Positions 29,030-40,304 of a stretch of 64,000 nucleotides of DNA are shown here, piece by piece. The DNA lies in contig NZ_JBETXJ010000002.1 in assembly GCF_040427915.1 (NCBI RefSeq), positions 1,054,001 to 1,118,000 of the forward strand, written 5' to 3'. Below the pieces are notes generated by a model, which searched no databases, had not been told where the DNA came from, and saw only the letters and a program-made list of their open reading frames with translations. A program made the position numbers and the translations under genes. Position 1 is the stretch's first letter; every line of letters begins with the position of its first letter. The stretch comes from Gardnerella vaginalis (GTDB taxonomy: Bacteria > Actinomycetota > Actinomycetes > Actinomycetales > Bifidobacteriaceae).

Positions 29030-30364
29030 TTAAGCCTCTCCAAAAAGAATCTCATCCCAACTAGGAACAGCAGCTCTCGTGCTCTTCTTAGCCCTGGTAT
29101 GCTCGTTTATATGCTGTTTTGGTTCTGTTTTTGGAGTTTCTATAGCAACTGTTTTATCTGCTTGAACATGTGCATCTTCAAAATCTGATCTAGAAGTGTT
29201 GGATTTAGAATTTGCATATTTGCTCTTTGTAGAGGCAGATTTGGAAGAATCGGCGACTGCATTTTCACTAGAATTATCTTGTGAAATGTTTGCGCTCGCA
29301 TTTTCGCCACTATCTTCATTTTCTGAATTTTCTTTAGACTTATAGATTCCAGAATTAGAAGAAGAGTTTGCAATATTTGCAGCGGTTTCTGCGGCTTCTA
29401 TGTTTTTTACGTTTGCAGAAGACTGTTCTGTGTTATTTGGATTGTTAGATGGAGTAGAGTTTGATACCAAATCGCTTAGAATTGGATTTTCTGTATAACC
29501 ATCTAAAGAATTATTCGTATTGTTGTTGCTGTTTTGCTCTTTTTGTGCAGCCTCTGTTTGAATAGCAACATTTGCAAGATTAACGCTATTCCTTGATTCC
29601 CATTGTGACACGGCACGTTCTATTCTTGCAGAACGAATCGAATTTCCTGGAAGCTCATCATTTGCGAATGGGAAGTTTATGCTTACTGTGTCTCTATAAG
29701 CTCCTCCAAATTGTGATTTTTTAGAAGAAGAATCATTGTTCATGACTTCTTCGCCAAGCAACAATCTAGATGAAGGGTTTGCGCACGTAACAGAGTTGTC
29801 GTGCATATTCCAAGTCCACTCTGCTTTTATTGTTCGAGTTGCGGTGTTGAACTCTGCTGTTATAAGCCATGGTTCAAGTCCGCGTCTTGTGGCACGCCAT
29901 TTTACAGTTTCCATTCCAATGTGTGCTTTTGCGAGAGTTCGTTCGATCAAATCTGAAATAGTTCTCATATTGCTTTGTTTTGGAGCTGGAACTGTTAAGA
30001 ATTGCTCAATAGCATACTGTTTTTCTGTTTCAACGCCACTAGAGAATCTTTTAACTTGAGATTCGCTTACGTTATATCGCTTTGCAACATGCTCTGGATC
30101 GACACCAGCACGTATCAGCGCTTGGATCTGAGATATAGGTAGTGTTGCCGTGGTAGCAGCTGGCGAATCATCAGATTTACCAATAGAATTAACTGTGTTT
30201 TGACTATCGCCATCAACATTTGTTAGTTTTTTTGATTCGGCGATCGCGTGCTCCAGCGTGTCGTCAACATGAATTTTTAACGGCGTGTTTTCAAAAATAA
30301 AAATTAAATCGCCATTATTATCCACATGATCGAAACTCGCCTCTTTTGGCGGATTTTCAAGCAT
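29030..30364 (-). CDS. sepH: Septation protein SepH-like (DUF3071)
   Basis: Actinobacterial cell-division protein that, in Streptomyces and mycobacteria, binds FtsZ and promotes Z-ring assembly. 444 residues. The N-terminal domain contains the helix-turn-helix-like segment LPISQIQALIRAGVDPEHVA followed by YNVSESQVKRF, the family hallmark, and then the conserved helix ISDLIERTLAKAHIG. The middle and C-terminal parts are low complexity, rich in Ser, Asn and Glu, ending in a short basic and Trp-containing tail (AVPSWDEILFG) that is conserved in style among SepH proteins. GAGGAAAG lies ahead of the start. It is divergent from the DUF4193 gene. Confidence 0.88.
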   Translation of the reverse strand: MLENPPKEASFDHVDNNGDLIFIFENTPLKIHVDDTLEHAIAESKKLTNVDGDSQNTVNSIGKSDDSPAATTATLPISQIQALIRAGVDPEHVAKRYNVSESQVKRFSSGVETEKQYAIEQFLTVPAPKQSNMRTISDLIERTLAKAHIGMETVKWRATRRGLEPWLITAEFNTATRTIKAEWTWNMHDNSVTCANPSSRLLLGEEVMNNDSSSKKSQFGGAYRDTVSINFPFANDELPGNSIRSARIERAVSQWESRNSVNLANVAIQTEAAQKEQNSNNNTNNSLDGYTENPILSDLVSNSTPSNNPNNTEQSSANVKNIEAAETAANIANSSSNSGIYKSKENSENEDSGENASANISQDNSSENAVADSSKSASTKSKYANSKSNTSRSDFEDAHVQADKTVAIETPKTEPKQHINEHTRAKKSTRAAVPSWDEILFGEA

Positions 30365-30569
30365 TGTGCACCACTTTCCTCGCTTTTAACGCTACTTATA
30401 ACATACTTTAGTCCATAGTCTGCCTTCTTTGCCATTTTCTATGAATAAAAAAGCGAGTATTCTATGCGGGGTAGCTTTCATGTATGCTATGCGCGTAGGT
30501 AGCTTTTATTAGATAGCTAAAAGTATAAAAGTAGATTTAGTAAGTAGTTTTAAAAACGAAAGGACCATA

Positions 30570-30863
30570 ATGGCACAGGATTATGATTCTCCTCGTAGTA
30601 AAGACGAAGACGAGGAGTCATTGGAAGCGTTGAGTAAGGGTTCACAAAGCTCTGCCAACGATATAGACGATGATGAGAATGCTATTGCAGAAGATTACGA
30701 GTTGCCAGGTGCAGATTTAAGTAATGAAGATGCGTCTGTTACAGTAATACCAATGCAGGGTGATGAATTTATTTGCTCAGAGTGTTTCCTCGTAAAGCAT
30801 CGTAGTCAGCTTGCGCAAATGTCTCAAGACGGTCAGCCAGTTTGCAAGGAGTGCGCAGCCTAA
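30570..30863 (+). CDS. DUF4193 zinc-ribbon protein
   Basis: 97 residues. The N-terminal two thirds are acidic and probably disordered. The C-terminal part has a four-Cys zinc ribbon, CSECFLVKHRSQL followed by CKEC, matching the actinobacterial DUF4193 family, whose function is unknown. GAAAGGAC precedes ATG 30570. Its stop codon overlaps the dut start by one base (TAATG), so the two are translationally coupled. The position between sepH and dut is the usual actinobacterial order. Confidence 0.9.
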   Translation: MAQDYDSPRSKDEDEESLEALSKGSQSSANDIDDDENAIAEDYELPGADLSNEDASVTVIPMQGDEFICSECFLVKHRSQLAQMSQDGQPVCKECAA

Positions 30864-31360
30864 TGTCTTATGACGAGACCTACACTGGTCCAGAACAGGT
30901 AGAAGTTCTTATCAAGTATTTAGATAATTTAGACAATACTGATAGTAATCAGCCTGCTATGGAACATATTTCTTACGCTCATGCTGGAGATGCTGGGGCG
31001 GATTTGCGAACTACGCAAGATGTGACTTTGCGCCCGTTTGAACGTGCTCTGGTTCCAACTGGTGTTGCTATAGCTTTGCCAGCTGGATACGTTGCTCTAG
31101 TTCATCCGCGTTCTGGTCTCGCTGTAAAACAAGGTGTTACAGTTCTTAATGCGCCAGGAACCGTTGATGCTGGGTATCGCGGTGAAATTAAGGTTCCGTT
31201 GATAAATATGGATCCGAACAATACTGTGCAGTTCCATCGTGGAGATCGTATAGCTCAACTAGTTATTCAGCGTTATGTTGAAGCTAATTTTATTGAGGCA
31301 AATCAGCTTCCAGGATCAGATAGATCTACAAAAGGATTTGGATCTACTGGAGTGCAATAA
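30863..31360 (+). CDS. dut: dUTP diphosphatase
   Basis: Trimeric enzyme that hydrolyses dUTP to dUMP and diphosphate, keeping uracil out of DNA. 165 residues. Motif 1 is AGDAGADLRTT, motif 2 is HPRSGLAVKQGV, motif 3 is GTVDAGYRGEIKVPLIN, motif 4 is RGDRIAQLVI and the C-terminal motif 5 is STKGFGSTG. ATG 30863 overlaps the DUF4193 stop; AAGGAG lies within the end of that gene. An upstream in-frame TTG at 30842 is not preferred. Confidence 0.95.
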   Translation: MSYDETYTGPEQVEVLIKYLDNLDNTDSNQPAMEHISYAHAGDAGADLRTTQDVTLRPFERALVPTGVAIALPAGYVALVHPRSGLAVKQGVTVLNAPGTVDAGYRGEIKVPLINMDPNNTVQFHRGDRIAQLVIQRYVEANFIEANQLPGSDRSTKGFGSTGVQ

Positions 31361-31367
31361 ATTACAT

Positions 31368-31412
31368 AAATCCGGCCAGAGCTAAGTTTATTAGACTGAG
31401 TCGGATTTATTG
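31368..31412 (+). terminator. Terminator after dut
   Basis: AAATCCG and CGGATTT form a stem around a 27-base partly paired loop, ending in a T-rich TTTATTG stretch, between dut and relA. Confidence 0.6.
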
Positions 31413-31499
31413 TATTTAATATTAGACATGTAGATTATTGTATGATTTAGCTTGTTTTACAATGTAGGATAGTAACTATAAATCGGGAGGTGATATTCG

Positions 31500-33839
31500 A
31501 TGGGTGAAAATCAAGACGACATTAAGGGAGCTAACATGCTCGGATGTGAAATTAGCGAAGATATGCGAGACCCATTGTGCCCAATATTGCGAATGTGTAG
31601 GTGGCATCATCCCGATGAGAATATGGAGATATTGCACAAAGCTTATGCTAGAGCCGTAAAACAGCATACTGGTCAAAGGCGTAAATCAGGCGAACCATAT
31701 ATTATTCATCCTCTTGCTGTTGCTCAGATTTTAGCTGACCTAGGAATGGGTCCTATAGTTGTTGCTGCAGGATTATTGCACGATACTGTTGAAGATACTG
31801 ATTACACGCTAGAAGAGTGTAGGGCTGATTTTGGTGATACTGTTGCAGGATTAGTTGACGGTGTTACAAAAATATCAAAAATGGAATATGGAGAAAGCGC
31901 TCAGGCAGAAACAATCAGAAAAATGGTTGTTGCAATGAGCCGAGATGTGCGAGTGTTGGTAGTAAAACTTGCAGATCGTTTGCATAACGCTCGTACGTGG
32001 AGATACGTTAAGCCATCTAGCTCGCATAAAAAGGCTCGTGAAACTCTAGATGTTTACGCTCCTCTTGCAAATCGACTCGGTATGAACGCAATTAAAACAG
32101 AGCTTGAAGAGCTAAGCTTTAAAGTTTTATATCCAAAAATTTATAACGAAATAGTAGTTTTAGTTGCTCGAAGAGCTGGCCAGCGAGAAGTCTACTTGCG
32201 TCAAATTCTAGAAGAAATCAATGAAGATTTAAACCAGCAACATGTAAAAGCTTCTGTTAAGGGGCGTCCAAAAGATTATTTCTCAATCTATCAAAAGATG
32301 ATTGTTCGAGGACATGATTTTGAAAATATTTACGATCTTGTAGGTGTGCGAATAATCGTTGATTCTATTCGAGACTGTTATGCGGCTCTTGGTGCTGTGC
32401 ATGCGCGCTGGAGCCCTGTTCCAGGACGTTTTAAGGACTACATTGCTACTCCTAAGCTAAATATGTACCAAAGCTTGCACACTACTGTTGTAGGTCCTGG
32501 TGGAAAGCCTGTGGAGATTCAGATTCGCACATGGGACATGCATAGGCGTGCTGAATTTGGTATCGCTGCTCACTGGAAGTATAAGGCAAACGGACAAGCT
32601 GGTCGCGCTTTAAGTAAGCCAGATAAGGGTGATGTTAAGCGTGAGCAAGAAGAAAACAAAGAGCTTAGCGAATTAGATAACTTAAAGTGGATTCAGCAGC
32701 TTGCAGATTGGACTAGCGAAACGCCAGATTCCGACGAATTCTTGGGTTCCTTAAAGCAAGATCTTGGAGCCTCGGAAGTCTACGTGTTTACTCCAAAAGG
32801 AAGTATCGTTGCTCTTCCGCAAGATGCAACTCCAGTTGATTTTGCTTATTCTGTGCATACAGAAGTTGGTCACAGAATGATGGGTGCTCGCGTAAATGGA
32901 AAGCTTGTGCCGCTTGATACAAAGCTCAACAACGGAGACACTGTAGAAGTTCTTACATCGAAGTCTGATACTGCTGGACCTTCCAGAGATTGGCTCAGCT
33001 TTGTAAAAAGCCCTAGAGCTAGAAATAAGATTCGTCAATGGTTTAGCAAGGAACGCCGTTCGGAGGCGATTGAAGAGGGTAAAGACGAGCTTACGCGAGC
33101 TATGCGTAAACGTAACTTGCCTTTATCTACTTTACTTACTCCACAAGCGTTAATAGGTGTTGCAGAAGAGCTTAATATAACTGCTAACGTAGAAGCTGTT
33201 TACGCTGCAATTGGAGAAGGTCAAGTTTCCACTCAAAACGTTATTTCTCGTCTTGTTAAAGATGCTGGTAGTGAAGAAGTAGCTGAAGAAGCTCAGGAAG
33301 AAGCACTTCCGCTTAGGAGAGTTGAGCGTAATCGCAAATCTAATGGTGTTCTTGGTGTTTCCGTAAAGGGCGTTGGAGATGTGTGGGTTAAACTTGCTCG
33401 CTGTTGCATGCCTGTTCCTGGAGATGACATTGTTGGTTTTATAACTAGAAATCAGGGTGTTTCTGTTCATAGAACGGATTGCCAGAATATGATTGATCTG
33501 CAAAAGTCACAGTCAGAGCGTGTTATTCCTGTTCAATGGACTAGCGATAAAGGCTTGTTCCTTGTTAAAGTTCAAGTAGAAGCTTTGGATCGTCAGCATT
33601 TGCTTTCGGATGTTACGCGAGTTCTTTCGGATCATGGTGTAAACATTCTTTCGGGAACTATTGCTACTGGAGATGATCGCGTTGCTACAAGTCAATTTAC
33701 GTTTGAAATGGCAGATCCTCAGCATTTGAATACTCTTCTTGCTGCGATTCGTAAGATTGATGGCGTTTTTGACGTTTATAGAATTACGGGCGCAAAAGAT
33801 AGTGCGGAACCGCGACTCAGAAAAATGGAACGCGACTAA
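31500..33839 (+). CDS. relA: Bifunctional (p)ppGpp synthetase/hydrolase (RelA/SpoT family)
   Basis: Rel enzyme of the stringent response, 779 residues. The HD hydrolase domain retains HPLAVAQILADLG and LLHDTVEDTDYT. The synthetase domain has VKGRPKDYFSIYQKM, DLVGVRIIVDS and YQSLHTTVVGPGGKPVEIQIRT. A TGS domain follows (EVYVFTPKGSIVALPQDATP), then a zinc-finger-like Cys region (LARCCMPVPGDDIVGF) and a C-terminal ACT domain. Both catalytic domains look intact, so it should make and degrade (p)ppGpp. ATG 31500 has a very strong GGGAGGTGAT site ahead. Confidence 0.96.
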   Translation: MGENQDDIKGANMLGCEISEDMRDPLCPILRMCRWHHPDENMEILHKAYARAVKQHTGQRRKSGEPYIIHPLAVAQILADLGMGPIVVAAGLLHDTVEDTDYTLEECRADFGDTVAGLVDGVTKISKMEYGESAQAETIRKMVVAMSRDVRVLVVKLADRLHNARTWRYVKPSSSHKKARETLDVYAPLANRLGMNAIKTELEELSFKVLYPKIYNEIVVLVARRAGQREVYLRQILEEINEDLNQQHVKASVKGRPKDYFSIYQKMIVRGHDFENIYDLVGVRIIVDSIRDCYAALGAVHARWSPVPGRFKDYIATPKLNMYQSLHTTVVGPGGKPVEIQIRTWDMHRRAEFGIAAHWKYKANGQAGRALSKPDKGDVKREQEENKELSELDNLKWIQQLADWTSETPDSDEFLGSLKQDLGASEVYVFTPKGSIVALPQDATPVDFAYSVHTEVGHRMMGARVNGKLVPLDTKLNNGDTVEVLTSKSDTAGPSRDWLSFVKSPRARNKIRQWFSKERRSEAIEEGKDELTRAMRKRNLPLSTLLTPQALIGVAEELNITANVEAVYAAIGEGQVSTQNVISRLVKDAGSEEVAEEAQEEALPLRRVERNRKSNGVLGVSVKGVGDVWVKLARCCMPVPGDDIVGFITRNQGVSVHRTDCQNMIDLQKSQSERVIPVQWTSDKGLFLVKVQVEALDRQHLLSDVTRVLSDHGVNILSGTIATGDDRVATSQFTFEMADPQHLNTLLAAIRKIDGVFDVYRITGAKDSAEPRLRKMERD

Positions 33840-33861
33840 ACAATAAAACCTAAACAATAAA

Positions 33862-33900
33862 ACTTCCAGTCAAATAATGTTTTGGCTGGAAGTTTTATTA
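33862..33900. terminator. Bidirectional terminator between relA and the cyclophilin gene
   Basis: AAAACTTCCAG and CTGGAAGTTTT form a perfect stem with a short loop and T tracts on both sides, between convergent genes. Confidence 0.85.
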
Positions 33901-33943
33901 TTGTAATTTTTATATTATTTATGCTTTATTTTAGTTAATGTTA

Positions 33944-34483
33944 TTACTTAATAACCTCAATAGATATAATTCCAACTGGCTCTAGTGGGGCATCAGACCT
34001 ATCTGTTGGAACAGATTCGAGCTTATCTACAACAGCCTTAGATTCATCATCCACGACTTCTCCAAAAATAGTGTGATGACCATCAAGCCAAGGAGTTGGC
34101 ACAGTAGTTATAAAGAACTGAGATCCATTCGTGCCATGTAAACGTCCGTCTCGTCCGCGCTGTTTTCCAGCATTTGCCATTGCAAGAAGATACGGTTTAT
34201 CAAACTTTAAAGATGGGTCAATCTCATCGTCAAATTCGTAGCCAGGACCACCCATTCCGTTTCCAAGAGGGCATCCGCCTTGAATCATAAAGTCTTTGAT
34301 AATACGATGGAATGTCAAACCGTCATAGAATGGTTCGTTGGATTTTTCTCCCGTAAAAGGATTCATCCACTCTTTTGAACCAGTCGCCAAGTCAACGAAA
34401 TTTTTTACTGTAATAGGCGCTTTATCGTCAAAAAGATTAATCTTTATATCGCCTTCGGACGTATGCATATTGATAAGTGTCAT
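33944..34483 (-). CDS. Peptidyl-prolyl cis-trans isomerase (cyclophilin type)
   Basis: 179-residue cytoplasmic cyclophilin that speeds proline isomerisation. Conserved blocks include [30 protein letters not shown] (catalytic Arg, Phe and Gln), [28 protein letters not shown] and [14 protein letters not shown]. There is no signal peptide. It is an ordinary single-gene unit, convergent with relA. Confidence 0.95.
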   Translation of the reverse strand: MTLINMHTSEGDIKINLFDDKAPITVKNFVDLATGSKEWMNPFTGEKSNEPFYDGLTFHRIIKDFMIQGGCPLGNGMGGPGYEFDDEIDPSLKFDKPYLLAMANAGKQRGRDGRLHGTNGSQFFITTVPTPWLDGHHTIFGEVVDDESKAVVDKLESVPTDRSDAPLEPVGIISIEVIK

Positions 34484-34630
34484 AATGCGATTTTCCCATA
34501 TGTTAAAGACTGTTCAAAATTGTTGCAAATAAAACTGTTGCAAATAAAAATAAGGCGAGCTTGAGCAGGATTAATCTTGCACTAACTCGCCTTATTTTCG
34601 TAATATCAAAACTTTAGAAACATAGATACT

Positions 34631-37375
<2,745 letters not shown>

Positions 37376-37460
37376 ATGTTGTGACTCAGACATTTTACAT
37401 TATTCGGTAGTTTTTTAGTAAATCGTAGGCATGTTGAGTGGTTGACCATTTGATAAATAT

Positions 37461-37516
37461 AAAATCCTAGAAGCGATTAATAGTTTTTAATGCATGTTAT
37501 TCGCTACTAGGATTTT
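37461..37516. terminator. Terminator downstream of metI
   Basis: AAAATCCTAG-A-AGCGA pairs with TCGCT-A-CTAGGATTTT around a 24-base loop. It ends the metQNI operon, which reads leftward, and could also act on the opposite strand. Confidence 0.75.
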
Positions 37517-37540
37517 ATTTGTGACTTTTATTATCGAATA

Positions 37541-38224
37541 TTATCGACGTTCATGATGGTTGATTTTATTGGATATTAAATCTCCAACAGTCTGTACTAC
37601 TTGCACAAGCAGAATGCAGAAAATAACAGCAACACTCATAACATCATATTGGTAGCGCTGATATCCGTAGCGAATTGCAATATCTCCTAGACCGCCTGCG
37701 CCAACGGTTCCAGCCATTGCAGAGAATCCAAAAAGTGTAATGAAAGTCAATGCTGCTCCACGAATTAATGAAGGTAAGCTTTCAAAAAGCAATACTTTGA
37801 ATACTATTTGCGTATTGCTTGCGCCAAAACTTTGTGCAGCTTCTATAAGACTTCCATCAACTTCTGCAAGAGATTGCTCAACAATTCGCGCTACGAATGG
37901 TGCAGCTGTTAGAACAAGAGGAACAATAGCACCAGAAACTCCCAAAGACGTTCCAACAATAAGCCTAGTGAGTGGAATTATTGCAACAAGTAGGATTATA
38001 AACGGTATTGAGCGAACAATATTTACAATCCAACCTAAAACCGCATTCAAACATGAATTAGGGCGTATTCCTTGTTTTGCACTTGTTATAAGAAGAACTC
38101 CTATTGGTAATCCTATTACGTATGCGAATAGCGTAGATATTGAAGTCATAGATATTGTATCTCTTGTGCCTTCAATAAGTAGTTCTCCATATTCGTCTAT
38201 AAATTGTGAAATATTTTCTGGCAT
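37541..38224 (-). CDS. metI: Methionine ABC transporter permease
   Basis: Membrane permease of the D/L-methionine importer, 227 residues. Several TM helices are visible, for example around FAYVIGLPIGVLLITSA and SIPFIILLVAIIPLTRLIVG. The coupling EAA-like loop is in EVDGSLIEAAQSFGASNTQIVF. The segment FSAMAGTVGAGGLGDIAIRYGYQRYQ is characteristic of MetI. It starts two bases after the metN stop, and a terminator follows its own stop. Confidence 0.94.
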   Translation of the reverse strand: MPENISQFIDEYGELLIEGTRDTISMTSISTLFAYVIGLPIGVLLITSAKQGIRPNSCLNAVLGWIVNIVRSIPFIILLVAIIPLTRLIVGTSLGVSGAIVPLVLTAAPFVARIVEQSLAEVDGSLIEAAQSFGASNTQIVFKVLLFESLPSLIRGAALTFITLFGFSAMAGTVGAGGLGDIAIRYGYQRYQYDVMSVAVIFCILLVQVVQTVGDLISNKINHHERR

Positions 38225-38226
38225 TT

Positions 38227-39051
38227 TTATTTCACCCCATTATTTGTTGCGCTATTAGTGGTTATTCCATTTTCGGAATTACTATTATTGGATTTAGTTC
38301 CCCTATGGTTTTCAACATGTTCGTCTGCAATAAGCGTTTTTAAAATATTGCTTTGAGGATTTTTGAAAAGTGTTGAAGTGTCACCGATTTCTACGATTTT
38401 TCCGCCGTCAATCATAGCCACCCTATCGCAAATATTTCTTGCTACTGCTAACGAGTGAGTAATAATAACCAGTGTTACGTTAAGATCTCGGTTGATTCTT
38501 CTAAGCAAGTCAAGTATTTGTGCTGTTGTTGTTGAATCCAAGGCGCTTGTTGCTTCGTCACAAAGCATTATAGATGGATTATTAGCAAGTGCTCTCGCTA
38601 TTGCAACTCTTTGCTGTTGTCCGCCAGAAAGCTGAACGGGGTAGCGGTTTGCTAAATCTTTTAATCCAACTAAATCAAGTAAATACTTTGCTCGTTCTTC
38701 TCTTTTTTCTTTAGGAGTGTTGTTTATTTCCAAAGGAAAAGTCACATTTTGTAATACAGTTCTTTGTTGGAAAAGACTAAAGTTTTGGAAAATCATTCCA
38801 ATATTCGATCTTATTTTAGACAAATCTCTATTTTTTGCGTCCGTAATATCTTTTCCGTCTATTATCACTCTTCCAGATGTTGGACGTTCTAACAAGTTCA
38901 TGCATCTGACTAATGATGATTTTCCAGCTCCAGAAGATCCCAAAATACCAAACACTTCTCCTGATTCAATAGTTAAATTAATATCGTTAAGTGCTTCATG
39001 CGATTGCTTACCACTTGAGTAAGTTTTATAAAGATGCTCAATTTGAATCAT
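38227..39051 (-). CDS. metN: Methionine ABC transporter ATP-binding protein
   Basis: ATPase of the methionine importer, 274 residues. Walker A is GSSGAGKSSLVR, the signature is LSGGQQQRVAIARALA, and Walker B is IMLCDEATSALD followed by the conserved His in VIITHSL. The C-terminal extension is short and Asn-rich; the MetN-type C2 regulatory domain seen in many homologues looks absent, so methionine feedback on the ATPase may be missing. The start is ATG 39051, not the upstream ORF start, because the family begins MIQIEHLYKTY. It follows metQ across a large hairpin. Confidence 0.92.
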   Translation of the reverse strand: MIQIEHLYKTYSSGKQSHEALNDINLTIESGEVFGILGSSGAGKSSLVRCMNLLERPTSGRVIIDGKDITDAKNRDLSKIRSNIGMIFQNFSLFQQRTVLQNVTFPLEINNTPKEKREERAKYLLDLVGLKDLANRYPVQLSGGQQQRVAIARALANNPSIMLCDEATSALDSTTTAQILDLLRRINRDLNVTLVIITHSLAVARNICDRVAMIDGGKIVEIGDTSTLFKNPQSNILKTLIADEHVENHRGTKSNNSNSENGITTNSATNNGVK

Positions 39052-39065
39052 ATTATCTCTCACTG

Positions 39066-39131
39066 ATTTTGAAAAACAAGCATGAGGCATGCGCCTCTAT
39101 GCTTTTGTGAGGCACATGTCTCATACTTGTT
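39066..39131 (-). terminator. Attenuator-like hairpin between metQ and metN
   Basis: On the minus strand AACAAGTATGAGACATGTGCCTC pairs with the downstream arm over 23 positions: 20 Watson-Crick pairs, two G-U pairs and one mismatch, with an 11-base loop. A run of five T bases follows. It lies after the metQ stop and before metN, so it can act as a partial terminator, stabilising metQ mRNA and limiting metN-metI. Confidence 0.75.
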
Positions 39132-39155
39132 TATGGTTAGAACACTGTAATCATC

Positions 39156-40004
39156 TTAGAAAACTGGCAAAACAGCGCCATTGTAGTTTTTCTTTATAAA
39201 ATCACGAACCGTATCTGTTTTTAACGCTTTTACAAGAGCCTTGATTTTAGCAAGCTTTTCGGATCCCTTCTTAACAGCAATAATGTTTTCGTAGGTTTTA
39301 GCAGCAACGCCTCCAACTTTTTCGCTTGTAAGAGGATCTTTAGTTGGATTAAATCCAGCTTGAATAGCGTAGTTTCCGTTTAGAGCAGCTAAATCAACGT
39401 CTTTAACAACTGTTGGAACCAAAGCGGCGTCTATTTCCTTAAACTTTAGATTCTTTGGGTTGGAAACAATATCTTTCTTTGTTGCATTAACATCCTTTGG
39501 ATTCTTTAGCTTAAGAAGACCTGCGTCTTGCAAAAGAAGAAGTGCGCGAGCTTCGTTGGTTGGGTCGCTAGGAACCGCAACTGTTGCGCCATCTTTTAAG
39601 TCCTTAATTGTTTTAGTCTTTCCTGGGTAAAGTCCAAATGGTTCAAAGTGGATTCCAGCAATAGAAATAATATGCGTTCCTCTTTCTTTATTAAAGTTAT
39701 CTAAGTATGGCAAATGCTGATGGTAGTTTGCGTCTGCTTCGCCTTCTTCTACAGCAGTATTTGGTTGCACGTAGTCAGTAAATTCCTTAACAACCAACTT
39801 ATAGCCTTGTTTTTGCAAAATCGGCTTAACTACTTTGTTCAAAATATCGCTGTGAGGAGTTGGGGAAGCTGCAACCTTAATCACCTTATCGTCTTTAGTT
39901 GCTCCATTTGCAGAAGATCCGCATGCGCTTAGTGAAAGCCCCAAAATCGCAGTTAGTGCTGTAAAAGCTGCAATAATCTTTGTGTTCTTCTTTGTGATTT
40001 TCAT
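39156..40004 (-). CDS. metQ: Methionine-binding lipoprotein MetQ (NlpA family)
   Basis: Substrate-binding lipoprotein of the methionine importer, 282 residues. The signal peptide ends in the lipobox LSAC (LGLSLSACGSS) at about residue 27. The binding domain shows the family blocks VAASPTPHSDILNKV, YHQHLPYLDNFNKERGTHI and ALVPTVVKDVDLAALNGNYA. AAGGGG precedes the start. It is the first gene of metQ-metN-metI, and the large hairpin downstream fits the higher amount of binding protein such importers need. The exact ligand (L- or D-methionine, or a dipeptide) is not fixed by sequence. Confidence 0.93.
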   Translation of the reverse strand: MKITKKNTKIIAAFTALTAILGLSLSACGSSANGATKDDKVIKVAASPTPHSDILNKVVKPILQKQGYKLVVKEFTDYVQPNTAVEEGEADANYHQHLPYLDNFNKERGTHIISIAGIHFEPFGLYPGKTKTIKDLKDGATVAVPSDPTNEARALLLLQDAGLLKLKNPKDVNATKKDIVSNPKNLKFKEIDAALVPTVVKDVDLAALNGNYAIQAGFNPTKDPLTSEKVGGVAAKTYENIIAVKKGSEKLAKIKALVKALKTDTVRDFIKKNYNGAVLPVF

Positions 40005-40107
40005 ATTTTTCCCCTTGTCCTTTAATGTGTTAATAATTTTTCGTTTCTTAGCAACGGAATATCAATATATGCGATTTTGTAGCCTCTTCGCTACCTATTT
40101 TCTATTT

Positions 40108-40137
40108 GTATAATTTATGACGAGTTAGTAATACTAA
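40108..40137 (-). promoter_or_regulatory. Candidate metQ promoter with overlapping palindrome
   Basis: On the minus strand TATACA (40113-40108) can be a -10 with TAGTAT (40136-40131) as a weak -35 at 17 bp. The -35 lies inside the palindrome TTAGTAATACTAA (40125-40137), an operator-like site. A second small inverted repeat, GTAGC/GCTAC, lies in the leader at 40079-40094. The stretch 40005-40304 holds no gene; it is the divergent control region of metQ and nadE. Confidence 0.45.
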
Positions 40138-40292
40138 TGAAATCAGGCAGATAGGTAACAATTAATTTTTTATATTTGCTATTGATTTTTTGTTTTTCGT
40201 GATTTTTTATGATTGGCGTTTTGCGATTTCTCTGTTTAGTGGACGCTTTTATTGCAATATGACTTATGCAATGCGTCTTATGTAACATGGCT

Positions 40293-40298
40293 TATAAT
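40293..40298 (+). promoter_or_regulatory. -10 hexamer giving a probable leaderless nadE transcript
   Basis: Perfect TATAAT ends 6 bases before ATG 40305, so transcription should start at or next to the A of that ATG. No ribosome site is present upstream. The -35 region is weak. Confidence 0.55.
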
Positions 40299-40304
40299 AA
40301 AAAC

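Noticed and set aside
40005..40304. Possible SAM riboswitch or T-box upstream of metQ
   Set aside because: None of the conserved SAM-I blocks (such as CTTATCAAGAG) or a T-box sequence is visible; only a small hairpin and a palindrome are seen.
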